From contig NZ_DF158896.1 in the NCBI RefSeq assembly GCF_000307265.1, forward strand, positions 22,685 to 80,165: DNA of 57,481 nt, in the 5' to 3' direction. The first letter of the stretch is position 1; every line of letters starts with the position of its first letter. Under the pieces are notes generated by a model. That model did no database searches and was not told the DNA's origin. It worked only from the letters and a program-made list of their open reading frames with translations. A program made the translations under genes and the position numbers. The DNA is from Oscillibacter ruminantium GH1. GTDB lineage: Bacteria > Bacillota > Clostridia > Oscillospirales > Oscillospiraceae. Below are positions 52,727 through 57,481 of this stretch, piece after piece.

Positions 52727-53119
52727 GTGAAGGAATATCAAACGGAGCAGCGCAAGACACTGCTGCGGTTTTTCCAAGAGAATCAAGAACACAAATTCTC
52801 AATTGATGATATAATTCGTGGCTTACCGCCGGAGGCCCCCATCAGCCGCAGCGCCATTTACCGCAATCTTAATAAAATGGTGCGCGACGATCTGCTTAAA
52901 AAGACCATAGAGTCCACGGGGCGAAAGAGCTTATATCAATATGCGCCATTCAAAACCTGCTGTGACAGACTCCATCTGCGCTGTGAGAAATGCGGGAAGA
53001 TCATGCATTTGGAAAACGAATCGGCAGAATCGGATTTGACGGCGCTTTTGGCGAAAAACGGCTTTGTACTGGATGAGCACGCCACCGTGTTAGTCGGTGT
53101 TTGTAAAGAATGCAAATAA
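52727..53119 (+). CDS. Fur-family metal-responsive regulator, probably Zur-type
   Basis: A 130-residue Fur-family repressor. The winged helix is in FSIDDIIRGLPPEAPISRSA followed by IYRNLNKMVRDDLL; the metal-binding part has HLRCEKCGKIMHLE and the second cysteine pair GVCKECK, a structural zinc site. Co-location with zinc ABC genes and an operator before it point to zinc sensing, though PerR or Fur cannot be excluded by eye. The GTG at 52727 follows GGGAGGCGGGCTT. Confidence 0.87.
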   Translation: MKEYQTEQRKTLLRFFQENQEHKFSIDDIIRGLPPEAPISRSAIYRNLNKMVRDDLLKKTIESTGRKSLYQYAPFKTCCDRLHLRCEKCGKIMHLENESAESDLTALLAKNGFVLDEHATVLVGVCKECK

Positions 53120-53137
53120 GGAAGGAGATGAAAAAGC

Positions 53138-53440
53138 ATGACACATAGCAGAAAAACAAAGCTGGCCGCGCTGATTCTTTCCGCATTTTTTTGTTTTGTG
53201 ATGGCTTTTTCCGTCTTCTTTATTGCCGCCGAATCCGACCACGACTGCACTGGGGCAGATTGCCCCATTTGCGCTGAAATCGCAATGTGTGTCACGCTGC
53301 TTCAGACCACATCTGTTGCGGCTGCCATTACTGCCACGATTCAGCTTTCTCGGTTTGCTGTTGAGCCGGCGCTTGGCAATTATGAAGCCAAGCGCTATTT
53401 GAATACGCTTGTTTCCTTAAAGGTCTTGCTTCTGAATTAA
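53138..53440 (+). CDS. Small membrane protein with HDC/CPIC motif
   Basis: A 100-residue protein with a hydrophobic segment near 10-30 (LAALILSAFFCFVMAFSVFF), then ESDHDCTGADCPICAEIAMC and a second hydrophobic segment. His and Cys residues in the loop could bind zinc or another metal. It lies 18 nt after the Fur-family gene, inside the zinc operon. GGAAGGAGATGAAAAAGC precedes the ATG. The family is not named with confidence; a role in metal capture or in sensing at the membrane is inferred from position. Confidence 0.65.
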   Translation: MTHSRKTKLAALILSAFFCFVMAFSVFFIAAESDHDCTGADCPICAEIAMCVTLLQTTSVAAAITATIQLSRFAVEPALGNYEAKRYLNTLVSLKVLLLN

Positions 53441-53453
53441 GCTGTGTTTTGAA

Positions 53454-53494
53454 CAAGGAATTTCTATACCCTTTTGGGGAATAGAAACTCCTTG
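53454..53494 (+). terminator. Hairpin between the small membrane protein and znuA
   Basis: CAAGGAATTTCTATA-CCC and GGG-AATAGAAACTCCTTG pair with few mismatches around TTTT, followed soon by a run of five T residues. It could lower or time expression of the transport genes, or protect the upstream mRNA. Confidence 0.5.
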
Positions 53495-53545
53495 GATTTT
53501 TGCGCCCATTTTTCAAAATACAACTAAAATTTGGAGGCTCTTATT

Positions 53546-54550
53546 ATGAAAAAAGGTATTGCACTCGTATGGTCCCTTGTCCTTCTGGTCGGCATTCTTG
53601 CGGGTTGTTCCAATGCGTCTACCCCGTCCACTTCTTCTGCAAGCAGCGAAAACAAGGAGAAACTGAGCGTGGTCTGCACAATTTTCCCGGAATACGACTG
53701 GGTAAAGCAAATCCTTGGCGACACGGCTGAGAATGCAGAGATCACGATGCTGCTGGATAACGGTGTGGATCTGCACAGCTACCAGCCCACAGCTGACGAT
53801 ATTATCAAACTTTCCACCTGCGACCTGTTTATTTATGTGGGAGGAGAGTCCGACGCGTGGGTTGAGGATGCCTTGAAAGAAGCAACCAACAAAGACATGG
53901 TGGTAATTAACCTGCTGGATGTACTTGGCGACACCGTGAAGGAAGAAGAAGTCGTTGAGGGCATGGAGGCCGAGGCGGAAGAAGAGAGCGAAGAAGTGGA
54001 GGCGGAGCCGGAGTACGATGAGCATGTGTGGTTGTCTCTGAAAAACGCGGAGATTCTCTGCAATTATATTGCCAAGCAGCTTGAGACGATTGACGCCGCA
54101 AATGCAGACATTTATGAAGCCAATGCAAAGGCCTATCTCGCCCAGCTGGATTCTCTTGACGAGCAATATCAGTCTGTCGTTGACCGCGCTCAATTCCATA
54201 CGGTGCTGTTTGGCGACCGCTTCCCCTTCCGCTATCTGGTGGACGATTACGACCTTGATTATTATGCCGCCTTTGTGGGCTGCTCCGCAGAAACAGAGGC
54301 CAGTTTTGAAACAATTGCATTTCTGGCAAGGAAGGTTGATGAACTTGGCCTTACCAGCGTGATGACCATCGAAGGCGCCCAGCATAAAATTGCGGAAACC
54401 ATTATTGAGAATACGGCAGAGAAAAACCAGTCTGTACTGGTAATGAATTCGATGCAGTCCACGACTTCTGCGGATGTCGGCAGCGGAACGACCTATCTCT
54501 CGATTATGGAAGAAAATCTTCATGTTTTGACGGAGGCGCTGAACGGATGA
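53546..54550 (+). CDS. znuA: Zinc ABC transporter substrate-binding lipoprotein (ZnuA-like)
   Basis: A 334-residue cluster A-I metal-binding protein. The signal peptide ends in VGILAGCSN with a lipobox Cys. The domain starts LSVVCTIFPEYDWVKQILGD; the first metal loop is VDLHSYQPTADD. An acidic loop (VVEGMEAEAEEESEEVEAEP) replaces the usual His-rich loop, then DEHVWLSLKNA gives another ligand. Zinc or manganese are possible; the Fur-family regulator suggests zinc. GGAGGCTCTTATT precedes the ATG. Confidence 0.88.
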   Translation: MKKGIALVWSLVLLVGILAGCSNASTPSTSSASSENKEKLSVVCTIFPEYDWVKQILGDTAENAEITMLLDNGVDLHSYQPTADDIIKLSTCDLFIYVGGESDAWVEDALKEATNKDMVVINLLDVLGDTVKEEEVVEGMEAEAEEESEEVEAEPEYDEHVWLSLKNAEILCNYIAKQLETIDAANADIYEANAKAYLAQLDSLDEQYQSVVDRAQFHTVLFGDRFPFRYLVDDYDLDYYAAFVGCSAETEASFETIAFLARKVDELGLTSVMTIEGAQHKIAETIIENTAEKNQSVLVMNSMQSTTSADVGSGTTYLSIMEENLHVLTEALNG

Positions 54551-54843
54551 CGGAACACCACACACATGACAGCAATCCCGGTCACGGGTTGATTACGCTC
54601 ACGCTGGAGGACGATTCCGTCCTCCAGCTCCAGCCCCTTGTCACAATCGAAATCGACGGTCTTGAATACCTTGCCCTGACGCCGCCCGGGGAGGAATCCG
54701 AAGATGTGTACTTTTACCGGTTCATTGAACATGGGGAAAATGACATTGAACTGTTGAATATCGAATCAGAAGATATTTTGGACGCTGTGATGGACGAGTT
54801 TGAAAAATGGTTTGACGAGCAGTTCAAACAGCAGGAGGAATAA
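54547..54843 (+). CDS. DUF1292 protein in the zinc operon
   Basis: A 98-residue acidic protein of the DUF1292 type: ITLTLEDDSVLQLQPLVTIE and EDVYFYRFIEHGENDIELLN. A His-containing start (TEHHTHDSNPGHG) may bind metal. The ATG overlaps the znuA stop codon by 4 nt, and the ATPase gene follows after 2 nt, so it is an integral part of the operon. DUF1292 proteins have no established role. Confidence 0.8.
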   Translation: MTEHHTHDSNPGHGLITLTLEDDSVLQLQPLVTIEIDGLEYLALTPPGEESEDVYFYRFIEHGENDIELLNIESEDILDAVMDEFEKWFDEQFKQQEE

Positions 54844-54845
54844 AC

Positions 54846-55568
54846 ATGGCAATACTCACCTGTCGAGATTTGTCGCTGGGCTATGAGGGCAAAAAAGTGG
54901 TTGAAGGGTTGACCTTCACAGTGGAGTCCGGAGAGTATCTGTGCATTGTTGGCGAAAACGGGTCGGGAAAAAGCACACTCATGAAAACAATACTCCGGCT
55001 GAAAGCGCCGCTGTCCGGTCAGATCTCGACAGGTGACGGCCTAAAGCAGACGGAGATCGGCTATTTGCCACAGCAGACCGTGGTTCAAAAAGATTTTCCT
55101 GCATCTGTTCGAGAAATTGTTTTGTCCGGCTGTCTGAATCGCTGCGGATTCAGACCTTACTACTCCCGAGAGGAAAAGGCCCTTGCGGAAATGAATATGG
55201 GAAAAATGGGGATTGCGAGTCTGGCAAAGCGCTGTTACCGAGAACTTTCCGGCGGTCAGCAGCAGCGCGTTCTGCTTGCCCGGGCACTCTGCGCAACCCG
55301 AAAGCTGCTGCTTTTGGATGAGCCGGTTGCGGGGCTTGATCCCAAGGTTACAGCGGAAATGTATGCTTTGATTGAAAAGCTGAATCGTGATGAGGGAATC
55401 ACCGTTATCATGATCTCTCACGACATTGCGGCCGCAACCCGGTACGCCAGTCATATTCTGCACATCAGCAGCAAGCCGCTCTTTTACGGAACAACTGCCG
55501 ATTATCTGCAAACCCCCATTGGCAAGGCTTTTGTGATGATGGAAGGAGGCGCTCAGGATGCTCGATAA
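54846..55568 (+). CDS. znuC: Zinc ABC transporter ATPase (ZnuC-like)
   Basis: A 240-residue ATP-binding subunit: Walker A GENGSGKS, signature LSGGQQQRVLLARAL, Walker B LLLLDEPVAGLD and the switch IMISHDI. FPASVREIVLSGCLNRCGFR is typical of metal-transport ATPases. It overlaps the permease gene by 11 nt. It powers uptake with ZnuA and ZnuB. Confidence 0.92.
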   Translation: MAILTCRDLSLGYEGKKVVEGLTFTVESGEYLCIVGENGSGKSTLMKTILRLKAPLSGQISTGDGLKQTEIGYLPQQTVVQKDFPASVREIVLSGCLNRCGFRPYYSREEKALAEMNMGKMGIASLAKRCYRELSGGQQQRVLLARALCATRKLLLLDEPVAGLDPKVTAEMYALIEKLNRDEGITVIMISHDIAAATRYASHILHISSKPLFYGTTADYLQTPIGKAFVMMEGGAQDAR

Positions 55569-56403
55569 ACTAATGTTCTATTTTCAGTACCCGTTTGTGC
55601 GTTATGCGTTGGTGGTGGGTATCCTGATTGCATTTTGTTCCTCTCTTCTGGGGGTTACGCTGGTGTTGAAGCGTTTTTCCTTTATCGGAGACGGTCTTTC
55701 CCATGTGGCATTCGGGGCCATGGCGGTTGCAACTGTGCTGAATTTGACCAGCAATATGCTGCTAATCCTTCCTGTTACGGTAATTTGTGCAGTTCTGCTG
55801 CTTCGCACGGGCCAGAACACAAAAATCAAAGGAGACGCAGCCGTCGCTATGATTTCTGTGGGCGCGCTGGCGCTTGGCTACCTCCTGATGAATCTCTTTT
55901 CCACCTCGGCCAATTTGACCGGCGATGTCTGCTCCACTCTGTTTGGCTCAACCTCGATTTTGACGCTGTCCAAGGGGGAGGTCTGGCTCTGTGTGGCAAT
56001 ATCCGTGCTTGTGATTGCGGTATTTTTGCTGCTCTATCATAAAATCTTTGCCGTTACCTTCGATGAAAACTTTGCCCAGGCCACAGGAACAAAGGCGAAT
56101 TTCTATAATTTAATAATTGCCATCGTCATTGCGCTTGTCATCGTTCTTGCTATGAACCTTGTGGGCTCTTTGCTGATCTCCGCACTGGTGATTTTCCCGG
56201 CGCTGTCCTCTATGCGGATTTTCAAGAGTTTTGGTTCGGTTATTATCTGCTCTGCCATCTTTTCGGTTGTTTGTGCCGCTATTGGGATACTGATTTCGAT
56301 TCTTGCCGGTACACCGGTAGGATCAACCATTGTCGCCATTGACATTGGAGGATTTATCATGTTTTGGCTTGCAGGAGCCGTGATGGGGGGCATTGCAAAA
56401 TGA
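55558..56403 (+). CDS. znuB: Zinc ABC transporter permease (ZnuB-like)
   Basis: A 281-residue membrane protein with about eight helices of the ABC-3 family: GVTLVLKRFSFIGDGLSHVA near the start and VGSLLISALVIFPALSS later. It forms the zinc channel as a dimer. GGAAGGAGGCGCTCAGG precedes the ATG inside the ATPase gene. Its stop overlaps the next start by 4 nt. Confidence 0.92.
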   Translation: MLDKLMFYFQYPFVRYALVVGILIAFCSSLLGVTLVLKRFSFIGDGLSHVAFGAMAVATVLNLTSNMLLILPVTVICAVLLLRTGQNTKIKGDAAVAMISVGALALGYLLMNLFSTSANLTGDVCSTLFGSTSILTLSKGEVWLCVAISVLVIAVFLLLYHKIFAVTFDENFAQATGTKANFYNLIIAIVIALVIVLAMNLVGSLLISALVIFPALSSMRIFKSFGSVIICSAIFSVVCAAIGILISILAGTPVGSTIVAIDIGGFIMFWLAGAVMGGIAK

Positions 56404-56930
56404 AAACGACAGTCTGCTTATTTTTCGCCGTATGCATTCTGTGCTGCAGCCTGTGCGGGTGCGGTACGCAATCAGGCGTGTCTGCGGGTGGGGACTCAAG
56501 CCCCGCAGCTTCCAATCAAAACGAATTTTCCCAGCAGACAGAGGGTTCCGCGCCTGCGTCCGATGAAAGTGATGTGGTCGATTTAACGGTTCTCAGCAGT
56601 ACGATGGTCTACGCCGAGGTCTACAACATGATGTTTACGCCGGAGGATTACATTGACAAGACGGTCAAAATGCGCGGTCAGTTTGCGGTCGGTCAATACG
56701 TGGATGAAAACGGACAACTAGACCCCGAACCGGTATACTATGCCTGTGTCATTGCCGACGCGACTGCCTGCTGCCAGCAGGGACTGGAATTTGTGTTGGA
56801 TGGTGATTTTACTTACCCGGATGATTATCCGGAGCTGGGTTCGCAGATTACCGTCACAGGTGTCTTTCAGACCTATGAGGATAATGGTTATACCTGTTGT
56901 CATTTAGTTGACGCGAAATTTATTGATTAA
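56400..56930 (+). CDS. Lipoprotein ending the zinc operon
   Basis: A 176-residue protein with a lipoprotein signal (FFAVCILCCSLCGCGTQ), a Ser/Ala/Gln-rich linker and a domain of about 115 residues. The domain has DYIDKTVKMRGQFAVGQYVD and VIADATACCQQGLEFVLDGD, an OB-fold-like arrangement with a paired Cys. Similar proteins are seen in Clostridia zinc operons in my recollection, without assigned function. The ATG overlaps the znuB stop codon (ATGA), so co-translation is clear. Confidence 0.7.
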   Translation: MKTTVCLFFAVCILCCSLCGCGTQSGVSAGGDSSPAASNQNEFSQQTEGSAPASDESDVVDLTVLSSTMVYAEVYNMMFTPEDYIDKTVKMRGQFAVGQYVDENGQLDPEPVYYACVIADATACCQQGLEFVLDGDFTYPDDYPELGSQITVTGVFQTYEDNGYTCCHLVDAKFID

Positions 56931-57188
56931 ACCTGCATTTTATGGCTGCTTTCTAGGCGTTATCGCTTTATTGCATACTAATACAGACCGGAAGAGTAGG
57001 GAGGTTGCCATGCGGTATCCCTTCATATATTGAAGCCGTATACGGCCATATCTGTTATAAGCTGGCGCTGATTCTTTCGGGAAAAGTAAATTCAACAGCA
57101 TAAGACTTTTATGTTGCGGTCATGTCTTATCGCACCGACCTCTTTATCTGCCACGACGCAAAAACCATCCCAGCAGAGCAAGCCAGAT
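56931..57188. other. Intergenic region after the zinc operon
   Basis: About 260 nt before the terminal hairpin with no supported gene or recognisable RNA. Confidence 0.4.
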
Positions 57189-57228
57189 GGCCAGAGGGCG
57201 GACGCATCACTGCGTCCGCCCTCCGGCC
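57189..57228. terminator. Strong hairpin between converging units
   Basis: GAGGGCGGACGCA and TGCGTCCGCCCTC pair perfectly with a TCAC loop; outer GGCC/GGCC pairs extend the stem after one unpaired base on each side. No T-run follows. It separates the zinc operon from porB. Confidence 0.65.
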
Positions 57229-57272
57229 AAAACGGGAAAGTATATATGCAAGAGGTAAGTGTATGAAATAAA

Positions 57273-57479
57273 TTATTCGCCGCAGAGGAACAAAAGCTCC
57301 TCCCAATTCTTATCGACTTCCTTCTGAACTTCCTCGATCATCCACTCGTTGCCCTTTTTGAACATGTGGGCAAAGCGGCCCTGCATCTTGAGATACTCCT
57401 CCACCGGCAGCTTGTTCTTGGGCTTATAGCTGAGGATATACTTGCCCTCAACCACCTCGTACAGCGGCCACACGCAGGT
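57273..57479 (-). CDS. porB: Pyruvate:ferredoxin oxidoreductase beta subunit, C-terminal part
   Basis: The frame enters from the right edge and gives about 68 residues: TCVWPLYEVVEGKYILSYKP, then LPVEEYLKMQGRFAHMFKKG and ELLFLCGE at the stop. This is the C-terminus of the beta subunit of 2-oxoacid:ferredoxin oxidoreductases, most likely pyruvate, which bind thiamine diphosphate and a 4Fe-4S cluster upstream of this part. The rest of the gene is outside the window. Its last 164 nt are duplicated at 50753-50916. Confidence 0.85.
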   Translation of the reverse strand, partial: TCVWPLYEVVEGKYILSYKPKNKLPVEEYLKMQGRFAHMFKKGNEWMIEEVQKEVDKNWEELLFLCGE

Positions 57480-57481
57480 CT

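Noticed and set aside
1..57481. CRISPR array
   Set aside because: No regularly spaced repeat-spacer units were seen, and no cas genes are present.

Overview
The window looks like a chromosomal segment of a moderately GC-rich Gram-positive anaerobe of class Clostridia, most likely an Oscillospiraceae-type gut bacterium. This inference rests on strong AGGAGG ribosome-binding sites, a membrane-bound pyrophosphatase, a NifU-like/GGGtGRT gene pair, MurT/GatD, pyruvate:ferredoxin oxidoreductase, PAS-rich hybrid kinases and a Tn1549-style conjugative element. Genus and species cannot be fixed from the sequence alone.

Region 1 (1 to about 13,400) is the integrase-proximal end of an integrative and conjugative element. 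Backbone genes are a VirD4-type coupling protein, a small helix-turn-helix protein, the C-terminal stub of a sigma-like factor, a MazF/PemK toxin-family protein, an excisionase and a tyrosine integrase. AT-rich cargo, all on the minus strand, interrupts this backbone: a dihydrofolate-reductase-family gene (240-752) and a block at about 3.3-10.1 kb. The block holds an alpha/beta hydrolase, a GrpB gene with an internal deletion, a chloramphenicol acetyltransferase fragment, a short-chain dehydrogenase, a Mef-like efflux gene behind an attenuator leader, a DUF4180 gene, a Vat-like acetyltransferase, a flavodoxin, and a lincosamide nucleotidyltransferase fused to a P-loop kinase. Several target drugs that act on the ribosome, so this is probably a resistance island. 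Downstream of the integrase lie a complete tRNA-Ser(CGA), putative integrase arm sites on both of its sides, and a second tRNA-Ser broken in the anticodon arm.

Region 2 (13.8-24.5 kb) carries an anchored SGNH hydrolase and a three-gene signalling cluster: a REC-GGDEF-EAL-GGDEF protein and two large PAS/hybrid histidine kinases.

Region 3 (24.5-45.5 kb) is ordinary chromosome: a DUF3810 metalloprotease-like gene with a five-gene Opp/Dpp-type ABC transporter, an AI-2E-family membrane protein divergent from a lipid kinase and a Nudix hydrolase, a cyclase-murT-gatD operon, mnmG, a metallophosphoesterase, a 27-residue peptide gene with its own promoter and terminator, an IseA-like lipoprotein, a membrane pyrophosphatase, and the NifU-like/GGGtGRT pair.

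Region 4 (45.6-57.5 kb) starts with a frameshifted integrase relic, then a two-component system and a lipoprotein gene. An EAL-HDOD gene and a zinc-uptake operon (Fur-family regulator, small Cys/His membrane protein, ZnuA, DUF1292, ZnuC, ZnuB, lipoprotein) follow. These last two units lie between two direct copies of the 3' end of a pyruvate:ferredoxin oxidoreductase beta gene; one copy is an orphan fragment and the other belongs to the gene that runs off the window.
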